Of a stretch of DNA of 64,000 bases, positions 49,204 to 58,271 are shown piece after piece. Source of the stretch: Blastococcus saxobsidens (GTDB lineage Bacteria; Actinomycetota; Actinomycetes; Mycobacteriales; Geodermatophilaceae); the NCBI RefSeq assembly GCF_002938435.1, contig NZ_POQT01000016.1, positions 23,798-87,797 of the forward strand, in the 5' to 3' direction. The position numbers and the translations under genes are program-made. Numbering within the stretch: the stretch's first letter is position 1; every line of letters begins with the position of its first letter. The notes beneath the pieces are model-generated. The model was not told the origin of the DNA. It saw only the letters and a list, made by a program, of their open reading frames with translations, and did no database searches.

Positions 49204-50160
49204 GTGATCGCCGTGGTGGACGAGGAACGCGACGGCGTCGCGCTGAGCAACCTGGACTCGCCGCTGGGCGACGGGCTGGAGGTTGCCAAGCGCGCGCTCG
49301 TCGACCACTTCGACGCCGTCGCCGACCGGCTGGTGCCGCTCCTGGCGGGACGCCCCCTGTCGGTGAAGCGGGTCCGGCCGGGGCAGCCGCCGTTCATGCA
49401 GCGCAACGCCAGCAAGGGCGCCCCCGGGTGGGTGCGGACCGTCCCCGTCTGGTCGGAGGGCTCGCACCGCGAGATCCACCAGGTGCTGTGCGAGGACCGG
49501 CGCACCCTGCTGTGGCTCGGCAACCAGCGGGCCGTCGAGCTGCACGTCCCCTTCCTCCGCGTCGGCGAGGCCGGTCCCACCGGTCTGGTGCTCGATCTGG
49601 ACCCACCGGAGGGCGCCGGGTTCCCGGTGGTCGTCGCCGCGGCCCGGCTGGTGCGCCGGGCGCTGGAGGACGCGCGGCTCGGGGGAGCGGTGAAGACCAG
49701 CGGGTCCAAGGGCCTGCACGTCGTCGTCCCGGTGCACGGTTCGCCGGTGGAGGACGTCGCCGCGGCGACCCGCGCGCTGGCGGCACGCACCGCCGCCCTC
49801 GACCCCGAGCTGGCGACGACCGCCTACCTCCTGGAGGACCGGGGCGGCCGGGTGTTCGTAGACTCCACCAGGTCCGGCCAGGGCACCATCGTCGCCGCCT
49901 ACAGCCCACGCATCCGCCCCGGGCTGCCGGTCTCCTTCCCGGTGGGGTGGGACGACCTGGACGACGTCCGCCCCGGGGACTTCACGGTGACGACGGCGGC
50001 CCGGCTGCTCGGGGACCGGGACCCGTGGGCGGAGGCGCTGCCGGCACCGCAGCAGTTGCCCGACGAGCTCGTGGCGCAGGGGCACACCATCCCGGTGGCC
50101 CGCGTGCAGGCGATGCACGAGGGCAAGCGGCGCAAGCGCGCCCGCGAGGCGAGCGACTGA
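49204..50160 (+). CDS. Stand-alone LigD-type DNA polymerase/primase domain protein
   Basis: 318 aa from GTG 49204 (TTG 49177 possible). It carries the NHEJ polymerase-domain motifs: SVKRVRPGQPPFMQRNASKG, catalytic LVLDLDPPEGAGF and KTSGSKGLHVVVPV. No ligase or nuclease domain and no Ku gene is seen nearby. In actinobacteria such proteins fill gaps or extend ends in break repair. It lies between the Rv1339-like gene and rph, where M. tuberculosis has nothing, so it is an insertion relative to that order. Confidence 0.88.
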   Translation: MIAVVDEERDGVALSNLDSPLGDGLEVAKRALVDHFDAVADRLVPLLAGRPLSVKRVRPGQPPFMQRNASKGAPGWVRTVPVWSEGSHREIHQVLCEDRRTLLWLGNQRAVELHVPFLRVGEAGPTGLVLDLDPPEGAGFPVVVAAARLVRRALEDARLGGAVKTSGSKGLHVVVPVHGSPVEDVAAATRALAARTAALDPELATTAYLLEDRGGRVFVDSTRSGQGTIVAAYSPRIRPGLPVSFPVGWDDLDDVRPGDFTVTTAARLLGDRDPWAEALPAPQQLPDELVAQGHTIPVARVQAMHEGKRRKRAREASD

Positions 50161-50258
50161 CACCCCTCGCGGTGCCGGGCCCGTCCACACCCGGGACGTC
50201 GGTCCACAGCTCCGGCCCGGGTGGCGATCCTGTCGGTCCCGCCGCCCAGGCTGACGGC

Positions 50259-50744
50259 GTGACGCACGACCCGCAGCTCATCGCCTGGCTCGACCAGGAG
50301 GACGCCCACCTCACCCGGACCATCCGCAGTCATCGGGTGGCCGTGCAGTACGTGCAGCGAGGGGAGGGGCCGGACGAGCCGCCGTTCGGCTACACCGTCG
50401 GGCTGTTCGGGGTCGGCCACCCCGAGCTGGTCGTGGTGGGGCTGGGTCACGGCGCCACCGGTGACGTGCTGGACGAGGTGGCCGCCCTGGTGCTCGGCGG
50501 TCGGGACCTGCTGCCGGGCGAACTGGTCGTGCTGGAGGGCGGCGAGCGCCTGCTCACCGTGGAGCCGCTGCCCAACCCGGCCGAGATCCTGTTCTCCGCG
50601 AACCGCTTCTACCAGCGCCCGGACGAGTTCTCCGTGCCGGCGTACCAGCTGACCTGGGCGCACGAGGGCGGCGCCTTCCCCTGGGACCCCGGCTGTCCCT
50701 GCCCGCCCGAGTGCCAGCCCCGGCCGGGCACCTGGCGGGCGTGA
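50259..50744 (+). CDS. DUF4262 family protein
   Basis: 161 aa. The family signature FGYTVGLFGVGHPELVVVGL is clear at about residue 45. The C-terminus has a Cys-rich DPGCPCPPECQP that could bind metal. Function unknown. Start GTG 50259. Its stop is 4 bp from the end of the convergent peroxiredoxin gene. Confidence 0.82.
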   Translation: MTHDPQLIAWLDQEDAHLTRTIRSHRVAVQYVQRGEGPDEPPFGYTVGLFGVGHPELVVVGLGHGATGDVLDEVAALVLGGRDLLPGELVVLEGGERLLTVEPLPNPAEILFSANRFYQRPDEFSVPAYQLTWAHEGGAFPWDPGCPCPPECQPRPGTWRA

Positions 50745-50747
50745 ACC

Positions 50748-51236
50748 TCAATCGAGGCCGAGGTCGCGCCGCAGCTTGGCCACGTGCCCGGTCGCCTTCA
50801 CGTTGTAGGCGGCGCTCTCGATCCGGCCCTCGGCGTCGACGACGAACGTGGAGCGGATGACCCCGACGACCTCCTTGCCGTACAGCTTCTTGGTGCCGTA
50901 CGCGCCGTAGGCCTTCATCACCTGCTTGTCCTCGTCGGACACCAGGGTGATCGCCAGCTCCTCCTTGTCGCGGAACCGGAGCAGCTTCTCCACCGGGTCG
51001 GGGGAGATGCCGATGATGTCCAGCCCGGCCTCGGCCAGGTCGCCGGCCGCGGCGGTGAAGTCGACCGCCTGGGTGGTGCAGCCCGGCGTCATCGCGGCCG
51101 GGTAGCAGTAGACGATCACCCGGCGGCCGCGGTAGTCCGACAGCGACACCGGGGTGCCCTGGGCGTCCGGAAGCGTGAACTCCGGCGCGGGGTCGCCGGC
51201 TGTGAGGCGGACGGGTGCGGCGTCGGTCGCGGTCAT
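50748..51236 (-). CDS. bcp: Peroxiredoxin (BCP/PrxQ type, apparently 1-Cys)
   Basis: 162 aa. The peroxidatic Cys53 is in MTPGCTTQAVDF. The resolving Cys usual five residues later (GCTKEAC) is replaced by Val, so it should work as a 1-Cys enzyme or be resolved by a partner thiol. It reduces hydroperoxides in the cytoplasm with thioredoxin or another thiol donor. ATG 51236. Confidence 0.92.
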   Translation of the reverse strand: MTATDAAPVRLTAGDPAPEFTLPDAQGTPVSLSDYRGRRVIVYCYPAAMTPGCTTQAVDFTAAAGDLAEAGLDIIGISPDPVEKLLRFRDKEELAITLVSDEDKQVMKAYGAYGTKKLYGKEVVGVIRSTFVVDAEGRIESAAYNVKATGHVAKLRRDLGLD

Positions 51237-51288
51237 GCGGTGAATCCTGCCGTGTCCCCGGTGGGGCCTCGCAAGGGGGCGGCGCGGC

Positions 51289-51693
51289 TCATCCGGTGAG
51301 GAAGGAGAAGCGCACCTGCCGCTGGGGGTTGTCGGTGTTGGTGTCGACCAGGCAGATGCGCTGCCAGGTGCCCAGCATCAGCCGGCCCTCGAGCACCGGC
51401 ACGCTGGCGTGCGGCGGCACGAACGCCGGCAGGACGTGGTCCCGGCCGTGACCGGGACTGCCGTGCCGGTGCTGCCAGCGGTCGTCGCGCGGCAGCAGCT
51501 CGTCGAGCTGGGCGAGCAGGTCGTCGTCGCTGCCGGAGCCGGTCTCCAGGATCGCCAGCCCCGCGGTGGCGTGCGGCACGAACACGTGGAGCAGCCCGTC
51601 GCCCTCCTGCCGCACGAACTCGGCGCACTCGTCGGTGAGGTCGACGACGACGGGGACGGCACCGGTCCGGACGGCACGCAGCTCCGATCTCAT
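51289..51693 (-). CDS. YjbQ family protein (secondary thiamine-phosphate synthase type)
   Basis: 134 aa, UPF0047/YjbQ family: [20 protein letters not shown], then a His-rich loop and [15 protein letters not shown]. Members restore thiamine-phosphate synthesis when overproduced, but the true function is unknown. ATG 51693. Upstream of the peroxiredoxin gene on the same strand. Confidence 0.85.
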   Translation of the reverse strand: MRSELRAVRTGAVPVVVDLTDECAEFVRQEGDGLLHVFVPHATAGLAILETGSGSDDDLLAQLDELLPRDDRWQHRHGSPGHGRDHVLPAFVPPHASVPVLEGRLMLGTWQRICLVDTNTDNPQRQVRFSFLTG

Positions 51694-51783
51694 GCCCCGA
51701 TCCTGGCCGCTGCCGGAGCCCGTCGCCTGCCCGGGAGGCGAGGAGCGCGACGTCGCCGGGGGGAGGACCCCGGCGACGCCCAT

Positions 51784-51789
51784 TACTGT
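51784..51789 (+). promoter_or_regulatory. -10 box of leaderless rph
   Basis: TACTGT ends 8 bp before GTG 51798. Confidence 0.5.
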
Positions 51790-51797
51790 CGGCACAC

Positions 51798-52538
51798 GTG
51801 ACGCAGCCTCGAACCACCGCCCGCCCCGACGGCCGATCGGCCGACCAGCTCCGCCCGGTGACCATCACCCGCAACTGGCTCGACCACGCCGAGGGCTCGG
51901 TGCTGGTGGAGTTCGGGCGCACCCGCGTGCTGTGCGCCGCCAGCGTCACCGAGGGGGTGCCGCGCTGGCGCAAGGGCTCCGGCCTGGGCTGGGTGACCGC
52001 CGAGTACTCGATGCTGCCGCGCGCCACCCACACCCGCAGCGACCGCGAGTCGGTGCGCGGCAAGATCGGTGGCCGCACGCACGAGATCAGCCGGCTGATC
52101 GGCCGCTCGCTGCGCGCCTCCATCGACCTGGGTGCCCTCGGCGAGAACAGCATCGCCATCGACTGCGACGTCCTGCAGGCCGACGGCGGCACGCGGACCG
52201 CCGCCATCACCGGCGCCTACGTGGCCCTGGCCGACGCCGTCTCCTGGCTGGACGACCGCAAGAAGCTCGCGAAGAAGAACGCCGTCGTCCAGTCGGTCGC
52301 GGCCGTGAGCGTCGGCGTCATCGACGGCGAGCCGCGGCTGGACCTCGCCTACGAGGAGGACGTGCGCGCCGGTACCGATATGAACGTCGTCTGCACGGGC
52401 GACGGCGGCTTCGTCGAGGTGCAGGGCACCGCGGAGGGCGCGATCTTCGACCGGCCGACGCTGGACGCGCTGCTGGACCTGGCGGTGGCCGGGTGCGCCG
52501 ACCTCACCCGGCTCCAGGCCGAGGCGCTCGCCCGGTGA
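51798..52538 (+). CDS. rph: Ribonuclease PH
   Basis: 246 aa, full length: [50 protein letters not shown] and [17 protein letters not shown]. It trims tRNA 3' ends by phosphorolysis. The stop overlaps the GTG of rdgB (GTGA), as in other actinobacteria. Confidence 0.97.
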   Translation: MTQPRTTARPDGRSADQLRPVTITRNWLDHAEGSVLVEFGRTRVLCAASVTEGVPRWRKGSGLGWVTAEYSMLPRATHTRSDRESVRGKIGGRTHEISRLIGRSLRASIDLGALGENSIAIDCDVLQADGGTRTAAITGAYVALADAVSWLDDRKKLAKKNAVVQSVAAVSVGVIDGEPRLDLAYEEDVRAGTDMNVVCTGDGGFVEVQGTAEGAIFDRPTLDALLDLAVAGCADLTRLQAEALAR

Positions 52539-53146
52539 CCACCCGCCTGCTGCTCGCCACCCGGAACGCCGGCAAGCTCGCCGAGCTCCAGCGGCTGCTG
52601 CAGAGCGCGGTCCCCGGCGTCGACGTGGTGGGCCTGCGCGACGTCGACGACTACCCCGAGGCGCCCGAGACGGGCGCGACCTTCGCCGAGAACGCCTTGC
52701 TCAAGGCGCGGGAGGCGGTCCGGTACACCGGGCTGCCCGCGGTGGCCGACGACTCGGGACTGGCCGTCGACGCCCTCAACGGGATGCCGGGGGTGCTGTC
52801 GGCGCGCTGGTGCGGTCGGCACGGCGACGACGACGCCAACACCGCGCTCCTGCTGGGGCAGCTGGCCGACGTCCCGGACGAGCGTCGTGGGGCGGCCTTC
52901 GTCTGCGCCGCGGCACTGGTGACCCCCGACGGCACCGAGCGGGTGCTGGAGCGGGAGTGGCGCGGAACGGTGATCCGCGGGAAGCGGGGGAGCAACGGCT
53001 TCGGCTACGACCCCGTCTTCGTCCCGGAGGGGCTGGAGGTCACCTCCGCGGAGCTGGCGCCGGCGGAGAAGGACGCGCGCAGCCACCGGGGGCAGGCCTT
53101 CGCCGCCCTGGTGCCGGTCCTGGCGGAGGTGCTGGGCATTCGCTGA
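52535..53146 (+). CDS. rdgB: RdgB/HAM1 non-canonical purine NTP pyrophosphatase
   Basis: 203 aa: [46 protein letters not shown] and [15 protein letters not shown]. It removes dITP, XTP and similar nucleotides from the pool. Coupled to rph. Confidence 0.96.
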   Translation: MTTRLLLATRNAGKLAELQRLLQSAVPGVDVVGLRDVDDYPEAPETGATFAENALLKAREAVRYTGLPAVADDSGLAVDALNGMPGVLSARWCGRHGDDDANTALLLGQLADVPDERRGAAFVCAAALVTPDGTERVLEREWRGTVIRGKRGSNGFGYDPVFVPEGLEVTSAELAPAEKDARSHRGQAFAALVPVLAEVLGIR

Positions 53147-53158
53147 GCCGCGCGTGGG

Positions 53159-53383
53159 TCAGCGAAAGCTGAAGCCCAGCCAGGCCAGCGAGTCCTCCTC
53201 CTCGGGCTCGGCGTGCCGGCCCGGGCGGACCAGCTGCTCCTGCGTCGCCACGTGCGCCTCGCGGCCGAACTCCGGCGCCCGGTGCCGGCCACGGGCGGGC
53301 GCGGCGCCGGTCGGGTGCACGACGGCGGCACGGAGCATCGCCGCAGGCAGCCAGGTGGCGTTCGGGGAGGCGCTGGAGGTCAT
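53159..53383 (-). CDS. Small hypothetical protein (74 aa)
   Basis: ATG 53383 is preceded by a perfect AGGAGGGC. The product starts MTSSASPNATWLPAAML, contains basic and acidic stretches (RHRAPEFGREAHVATQEQLV, then EPEEEDSLAWLGFSF) and ends in an aromatic tail. No domain is recognised. Convergent with rdgB. Confidence 0.6.
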   Translation of the reverse strand: MTSSASPNATWLPAAMLRAAVVHPTGAAPARGRHRAPEFGREAHVATQEQLVRPGRHAEPEEEDSLAWLGFSFR

Positions 53384-53497
53384 GCCCTCCTGATCGGCCG
53401 CGCGGCGGGGGAACCCGAGGGCCCCGCCCCGAAACCCACCCGGCCGGGTGAACGTTCCGTGGTCGGAAGGTGGCTCACCGCACACGGTGCTGGTCAG

Positions 53498-53503
53498 TAG
53501 CCT
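53498..53503 (+). promoter_or_regulatory. -10 box of a leaderless gene
   Basis: TAGCCT ends 6 bp before ATG 53510. Confidence 0.6.
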
Positions 53504-53509
53504 GCCGAC

Positions 53510-53884
53510 ATGGAGTTCGTGCGCCTTCTCCTCGTCGTCGTCCACATCATCGGGCTGTCCCTGATCATCGGGCCGTTCCTCTTCCAGGTGAGCCGGAAGG
53601 CGAACTTCCAGCCCGGGCTCCTGCAGATCGGGGCCCTGGTCCAGCTGGTCTCCGGTCTGGCGCTGGTGGGCATCCGGGAGGCCGGCGACCTGCCGGTCGA
53701 CCACGCGAAGATCGGCGTCAAGCTCGTCGTCACCGTGCTCGCCGTCGTCACGGTGTTCCTGGCCGCACGGAAGCAGCGGGCCGCCGCCGCCGGGCAGGCC
53801 GACCCGAAGTCGCCGCTGCCGTTCTTCCACGCCACCGGTGCGCTGGCCATCCTGAACGTCTTCGTCGCCGTCCTCTGGACCTGA
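53510..53884 (+). CDS. Small four-helix membrane protein
   Basis: 124 aa with four hydrophobic segments (LLLVVVHIIGLSLIIGPFLF, LVQLVSGLALVGI, LVVTVLAVVTVFLAA, ATGALAILNVFVAVLW). His12 in the first helix is a possible ligand. The leaderless promoter supports the start. No function can be given. Confidence 0.75.
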   Translation: MEFVRLLLVVVHIIGLSLIIGPFLFQVSRKANFQPGLLQIGALVQLVSGLALVGIREAGDLPVDHAKIGVKLVVTVLAVVTVFLAARKQRAAAAGQADPKSPLPFFHATGALAILNVFVAVLWT

Positions 53885-53914
53885 TCCGCGCTGACGTCCT
53901 CCGCCGCCGGCCGC

Positions 53915-53920
53915 TAGCGT
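53915..53920 (+). promoter_or_regulatory. -10 box of a leaderless gene
   Basis: TAGCGT ends 8 bp before GTG 53929. Confidence 0.5.
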
Positions 53921-53928
53921 CCGACGTC

Positions 53929-54444
53929 GTGACCATCCCTGCGCGCGTGCGACCGGCCGGAGACGGCGACGAGCGGACCCAGCTGCTCGGCTGGCTGAAC
54001 CTGCAGCGGTCGCTCGTGCACCACAAGTGCGAGGGGCTGGACGACGCCGCCGCGCACCGGCCGCTGGTGCCGACGTCGCCGCTGATGACGGTGGCCGGGT
54101 TGGTGTCGCACCTGCGCTGGGTGGAGCACTGCTGGTTCCAGGTGCTCTTCCTCGACCGCGACATGGCGGCCAACCCCCAGTTCGGCGACGTGGCGGACGC
54201 CGACTTCCGGGTGGACGGGGTGCCGCTGGCGCAGCTGCTGGAGGAGTACGCCCGGGAGTGCGCGGCGTCCGAGGCGGTGGTCGCGGCTGCCTCCCTCGAC
54301 GACCGCGGACGCAACCGCGGGCACCGGGCCGACACGCTCACGCTGCGCTGGATCCTCGGGCACATGGTGGAGGAGGTCGCCCGGCACGTCGGGCACCTGG
54401 ACCTGCTGCGCGAGATGCTCGACGGCGAGAAGAGCTACTACTGA
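53929..54444 (+). CDS. DinB-family protein (DUF664 type)
   Basis: 171 aa four-helix DinB fold: LNLQRSLVHHKCEGLDDAAA, LVSHLRWVEHCWFQVLFLD and WILGHMVEEVARHVGHLDLL carry the three metal-binding His positions. Some members are mycothiol-dependent transferases; the substrate is unknown here. It appears leaderless from GTG 53929. Confidence 0.85.
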   Translation: MTIPARVRPAGDGDERTQLLGWLNLQRSLVHHKCEGLDDAAAHRPLVPTSPLMTVAGLVSHLRWVEHCWFQVLFLDRDMAANPQFGDVADADFRVDGVPLAQLLEEYARECAASEAVVAAASLDDRGRNRGHRADTLTLRWILGHMVEEVARHVGHLDLLREMLDGEKSYY

Positions 54445-54454
54445 GCCCCCGGGC

Positions 54455-55408
54455 GTGAGCGGCGTCCCGCGGGGGCACTCCTCGCGGGTGCGGGTCTTCG
54501 TGGACAGTGCCAGGACGCTCCGGTTCGACGACGGCTCGCCGGTGACGGCCGCCTCCGGGGTCGCGCCCCTGGGGGAGGGGTGGCTGATCGCGCAGGACGA
54601 CTCGACGATCGCCGCCTGGCGCCGCGACGACGGGGTGCACCCGGTCCGCGTGCTGCCGCCCGTCGATGGGCACGACGCGTTCAGCGAGCCCGCGGGGACC
54701 AAGCACCTCAAGCCGGACCTCGAGGTGGCCTGTCCGGCGGAGGTCGACGGCGAGCCCGCGGTGCTCCTGCTCGGCTCGGGCTCCTCGCCCCGGCGCATGC
54801 GGGCGGTGCTGGTGCGGCTGGAGGGCGGCGAGCCGGTCGTGCACGCCGCCGACCTGCCGGGGCTCTACGAGCGGGTGGCCGCGGGGCTCGGCCTGCCCAT
54901 GGACCACCTGAACCTGGAGGGCGCCAGCCGCCACGGGGCCACCATCCGGTGGTTCAACCGGGGCAACCTCAACGCCGGGGTCCGGTCGGCCAGCGTGGAC
55001 GTGCCGCTGGAGGGCCTGGTGGCCGCCGTCCTCGGCCGGGCCGACGCCGCCGCCGTCGCGGTGGAGCAGCCGCGGGAGTACGAGCTCGGCGAGGTCGAGG
55101 GCGTCGGGCTGGCCGTCACAGACGCGATCGCCCTCCCCGACGGGCGGACGCTGCTGAGCGCCGCGGCGGAGGACACCCCGAACGCGGTCGACGACGGGCC
55201 GGTGGTCGCCACCGCGATCGCCCTGCTGGACGGCGAGACGGTGCTGGCGGTGGCGCCGATCCCCGAGCTCGACGGCCACGTGCGCAAGGTGGAGGGACTG
55301 GCGCTGCGCCGCGTCGAGGGGCGCCGGGTGCACCTGCTCGCCGTCGTGGACGACGACGACCCCGCGACGCCGTCGGCCGAGCTGGAGCTGCGCGTCCACC
55401 TCGGTTGA
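54455..55408 (+). CDS. DUF6929-like protein, beta-propeller-like
   Basis: 317 aa, repeating beta-strand pattern without a signal peptide. Conserved-looking blocks are GTKHLKPDLEVACP, VLLLGSGSSPRRMRAVL and KVEGLALRRVEGRR, which recall the DUF6929 family. No catalytic residues stand out. GTG 54455, 10 bp after the DinB-family gene, probably an operon. Confidence 0.65.
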   Translation: MSGVPRGHSSRVRVFVDSARTLRFDDGSPVTAASGVAPLGEGWLIAQDDSTIAAWRRDDGVHPVRVLPPVDGHDAFSEPAGTKHLKPDLEVACPAEVDGEPAVLLLGSGSSPRRMRAVLVRLEGGEPVVHAADLPGLYERVAAGLGLPMDHLNLEGASRHGATIRWFNRGNLNAGVRSASVDVPLEGLVAAVLGRADAAAVAVEQPREYELGEVEGVGLAVTDAIALPDGRTLLSAAAEDTPNAVDDGPVVATAIALLDGETVLAVAPIPELDGHVRKVEGLALRRVEGRRVHLLAVVDDDDPATPSAELELRVHLG

Positions 55409-55446
55409 CCGCCTCCGGCGGCGCCCGCACCCACTGTCGTGCCTCA

Positions 55447-55464
55447 GCTCCCGCCGGCGGGAGC
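55447..55464. terminator. GC-rich palindrome, probable terminator
   Basis: GCTCCCGCCGGCGGGAGC is a perfect 18-bp palindrome 39 bp after the DUF6929-like gene. Confidence 0.5.
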
Positions 55465-55640
55465 AGCAGCGGGACGCGAGCGGCACCGTCGCCGTCGCAC
55501 GCGGCATCGGCGCCACGACCGCTTCGCCGGGTGGTCAGAGGCGGCGGGGCGCGGCGGGACCGGAACGTTCGCGGCGATGAGTCCGCCGGCGGCCCCCGGT
55601 CTACCCCCTGACAGGACGACCGATCCCTCAGGAGCACGGC

Positions 55641-56285
55641 ATGGGACTCATCCACATCGAGATGTTCGCGACCCTCGACCTCGTCGGCCAGGCACCGGGC
55701 GGCCCCGACGAGGACCCGGAGGGGTTCCCCTTCGGCGGCTGGCAGGCGCCCCTGATCGACGAGGTCGCCGGGGCGCAGATCGGTGCCGCGTACGAGGGCA
55801 CCGACGCCCTGCTGCTCGGCCGGCGGACGTACGACATCTTCGCCGCCTACTGGCCGCACCAGGAGGGCGGCGAGGACGGCTGGATCGCCGCGCTGTTCAA
55901 CAGCGTGCCGAAGTACGTGGCCTCCCGCGGCCGGCCCGACCTGTCGTGGGCCGGGTCCACGCAGCTCGGCCCGGACCTGGCCGGGGCGGTGCGCGAGGTC
56001 CGGGACCGGCACGAGCACGTCACGGTCGTGGGCAGCCTGGACCTGGTGCAGACGCTCCTGCGGGAGAAGTTGTTCGACCGCCTCGACCTGTGGGTGCACC
56101 CCGTCGTGCTCGGCGTCGGGAAGAAGGTGTTCGACGGTGGCGCGGTGCCGACCAACATCACGCTCCTCGAACCGCCGGTCGCCAGCCCGAAGGGCACCGT
56201 CTACCTGCGCTACGGGCTCGCCGAGGGCACGCCCGCGACGGGGGACATGGGCGCACCCGACCGCGGTGCCCGGCACGACGGCTGA
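55641..56285 (+). CDS. Dihydrofolate reductase/RibD C-terminal family protein
   Basis: 214 aa: HIEMFATLDLVGQAPGG, LLLGRRTYDIFAAYWP, VTVVGSLDLVQTLL and DRLDLWVHPVVLGVGKKVF are typical of the RibD_C reductase-like family. NADPH-dependent reduction is expected; the substrate is unknown, and antifolate resistance should not be assumed. ATG 55641 follows CAGGAG. Confidence 0.87.
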   Translation: MGLIHIEMFATLDLVGQAPGGPDEDPEGFPFGGWQAPLIDEVAGAQIGAAYEGTDALLLGRRTYDIFAAYWPHQEGGEDGWIAALFNSVPKYVASRGRPDLSWAGSTQLGPDLAGAVREVRDRHEHVTVVGSLDLVQTLLREKLFDRLDLWVHPVVLGVGKKVFDGGAVPTNITLLEPPVASPKGTVYLRYGLAEGTPATGDMGAPDRGARHDG

Positions 56286-56381
56286 CCCGGACCGACCCGC
56301 CGCCCGGTGTCCGCACCGCCCGGCGCGGTCGCCGACCCGGCCGTGCGGGAACCGCCGGCGGGGAAGGCGCACACTCGGTGC

Positions 56382-56879
56382 ATGCGTGCACCCCGTCCCG
56401 ACCCGGTAGGCCAGGGCCAGGAGTCCGTGTGGGACTACCCCCGGCCGCCGTCGGCCGAGATCACCAGCCGCCGGGTGGAGGCCGTGCTCGGCGGCCGGGT
56501 GATCGCCAGCACCGACCGCGCCGTCCGGGTCTGCGAGACCAGCCACCCGCCGGTCTACTACGTGCCGGCCGACGACGTCGTCCCCGGTGTCCTGGAGCGC
56601 GGCCAGGGCAGTTCGTGGTGCGAGTGGAAGGGGACGGCGACCTACTGGGACGCCGTCGTCGACGGCGTCCGGCACCCCTCCGTGGCCTGGTCGTACGAGC
56701 AGCCGACCGCGGGCTACGAGCACCTGCGCGGGGCGGTCGCCTTCTACCCCAGCCGGCTGGAGTCGGCGACGGTCGACGCGCAGCCGGTGCGCGCCCAGGC
56801 CGGTGACTTCTACGGCGGCTGGATCACCTCCGACGTCGTCGGCCCGTTCAAGGGGGAGCCGGGCACCCGCGGCTGGTGA
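56382..56879 (+). CDS. DUF427 family protein
   Basis: 165 aa: ESVWDYPRPPSAEITSRRVE, ETSHPPVYYVPADDV and CEWKGTATYWDAVV are typical of the DUF427 fold, which is shared by nucleotidyltransferase-like small proteins of unknown role. It is the last chromosomal gene before the tRNA fragment and mobile region. Confidence 0.88.
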   Translation: MRAPRPDPVGQGQESVWDYPRPPSAEITSRRVEAVLGGRVIASTDRAVRVCETSHPPVYYVPADDVVPGVLERGQGSSWCEWKGTATYWDAVVDGVRHPSVAWSYEQPTAGYEHLRGAVAFYPSRLESATVDAQPVRAQAGDFYGGWITSDVVGPFKGEPGTRGW

Positions 56880-57408
56880 CCGGTGTGCGGCACCACGGGA
56901 TTGCCTTGTGTGCGGGAGGGGGGAGTCGAACCCCCACGCCCGAAGGCACCAGATCCTAAGGACGACGCAGGGCCTTGACGACTCATGCCGCTGGCCTGGG
57001 GATTCGGCCTTTCACCTGCGAGGACGGTCCGGATCGAAGTTCGGCCAGAGAGCCGCTGATCACCCGTGATCGCCGTAGCTCATTGGGTCAAACGTTGGGT
57101 TGGGTCCGTGAGTGAGGGGAGCAGCCCGCTCCCGCTTGGCTGGATCGGCGCGGATCGAACGCGCGTTCGGAGTGTCGGAACGAAACTGTCCGATCACGCT
57201 GGCAAAATCCGACGAGAACGCCAGCACCCCGGTCGCGGATCGACCGAGGTCGGTGTCCACGTACCGGGGTGCATCTACTTGGCCGTAGGCGCGGAACGGT
57301 AGCAAGGCCGGAACGGTCGCGGCGCGGCGACCCGCGCGGTTTCGCAGGGGCACCAGTGCGTTCTCCGAAGTCGGGCGAACGTCCCGCGCGGGGAAAGGCA
57401 ACACAGCC
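56880..57408. other. Element boundary and intergenic stretch of about 530 bp
   Basis: It contains the tRNA-Leu fragment (56911-56960), a GATCAC-cc-GTGATC palindrome (57058-57071) and no convincing gene. It is the likely left end of the integrated element, where integrase arm sites would be expected. Confidence 0.6.
56911..56960 (-). tRNA. 3' half of a tRNA-Leu gene (attachment site; no 5' half)
   Basis: Reading leftwards: anticodon-loop CTTAGGA, the 3' anticodon stem TCTGG, a variable arm TGCCTTCGGGCG, a T arm GGGGGTTCGACTCCCCC and acceptor strand CTCCCGC plus A. The sequence before the anticodon does not form the 5' half (no acceptor GCGGGAG or D arm). This is the fragment left when an element integrates at a tRNA 3' end. 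The intact tRNA-Leu should lie beyond the right edge. TAG is the probable anticodon. Confidence 0.85.
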
Positions 57409-57663
57409 GTGTCCAACTTCAAGTTCGACGACCGGGCCATCAAGAAGCTCACGGACCAGGCCAAGCGCCAGGCCGCCGACGAGTCCAACCGTCTGTTCGC
57501 TCAGCTCGGGCGGCAGTACCGGGGTAAGCCGGTGTCCGTCATCAAGCCTGCGCTGAAGCGGGCCTGGGAGCGGGACGGTGGGAAGATCACCGACCCGGAG
57601 CTGACCGAGTATGCGCAGGCCATCTCCGACGGCACGCCGATCAAGTTCCGCGTCGGCCGCTGA
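57409..57663 (+). CDS. Hypothetical protein of the mobile element (84 aa)
   Basis: GTG 57409 with GGGAAAGG upstream. Charged and helical: FDDRAIKKLTDQAKRQAADE, then VSVIKPALKRAWERDGGKI. No domain recognised. A strong terminator follows at once. It is the first gene inside the element's left end. Confidence 0.7.
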   Translation: MSNFKFDDRAIKKLTDQAKRQAADESNRLFAQLGRQYRGKPVSVIKPALKRAWERDGGKITDPELTEYAQAISDGTPIKFRVGR

Positions 57664-57668
57664 CCCGA

Positions 57669-57711
57669 GGACGGCGGGCGGGGCGCACCGGCTGCTCCTC
57701 GCCCGCCGTCC
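57669..57711 (+). terminator. Terminator inside the mobile element
   Basis: GGACGGCGGGCG and CGCCCGCCGTCC form a perfect 12-bp stem with a 19-base loop, 5 bp after the preceding stop. Confidence 0.8.
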
Positions 57712-57860
57712 GGTTCAGGCCGACGCGCTCTCCGCCCATCGCGATCCTGCGCACTTCTCGAGGCCGAAAAGTGTCAGAGCCCATCGTTACGTTCGTCACA
57801 CCGGATCCAGCCCGGGGTCCTGCCGTGTTCCGTGAAGCCTCTCTGCATAGGAGACCACTG

Positions 57861-57977
57861 ATGCCCCGTTCCATTCCGACCATCACCTGCCCCTACTGCC
57901 GCACCGTCTTCGTGGGGAAGGTCGAGCGGCATGGACTCGTCCGCTGCGGCAAGTGCGGGAAGACCATGAAGGTCTGA
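57861..57977 (+). CDS. Tiny zinc-ribbon protein (38 aa)
   Basis: ATG 57861 follows AGGAGACC. Two CxxC pairs (ITCPYCRTVF and VRCGKCGKTMKV) spaced 16 residues apart form a zinc ribbon making up nearly the whole protein. An in-frame upstream start would add 30 residues of poor quality. Role unknown; convergent with whiB. Confidence 0.7.
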   Translation: MPRSIPTITCPYCRTVFVGKVERHGLVRCGKCGKTMKV

Positions 57978-57986
57978 AAGGTCCCG

Positions 57987-58271
57987 TCAGGCCGCCTGCC
58001 TGAGTCGGCGCGCCACCCGCTCCCGAGTGGTCAGGCCACCCCACATGCCCCAGGGTTCGTCGTGGGCTAGGGCATGGGCTAGGCAGGCGGCGCTCACGGG
58101 GCAGGCTGCACAGATGGCCCTGGCGGCCCCGGTCGGCAGACCGGGGCCGTCATCCATCCAGTCGGCGGGGTCGTGGCCCTGGCAGCCAGCCCGCGCGGCC
58201 CACGGCATCGAAGGGATGTAGGGCTGCGGTCGCCGACGCAGGCGTTGCAGCTCCTTGGTGACGGCCTTCAT
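57987..58271 (-). CDS. WhiB-family iron-sulfur regulator
   Basis: 94 aa. The four cluster cysteines are in RAGCQGHDP and AICAACPVSAACLAHAL, and the G-rich turn is EPWGMWGGLTTRER with a basic end (RVARRLRQAA). WhiB proteins hold a [4Fe-4S] cluster and bind the primary sigma factor. WhiB genes are common on actinobacterial phages and integrative elements. ATG 58271 overlaps the upstream stop (ATGA). Confidence 0.9.
   Translation of the reverse strand: MKAVTKELQRLRRRPQPYIPSMPWAARAGCQGHDPADWMDDGPGLPTGAARAICAACPVSAACLAHALAHDEPWGMWGGLTTRERVARRLRQAA

Noticed and set aside
56911..56990. A complete, functional tRNA-Leu gene
   Set aside because: No 5' acceptor strand or D arm lies upstream of the anticodon region; only the 3' half is present.
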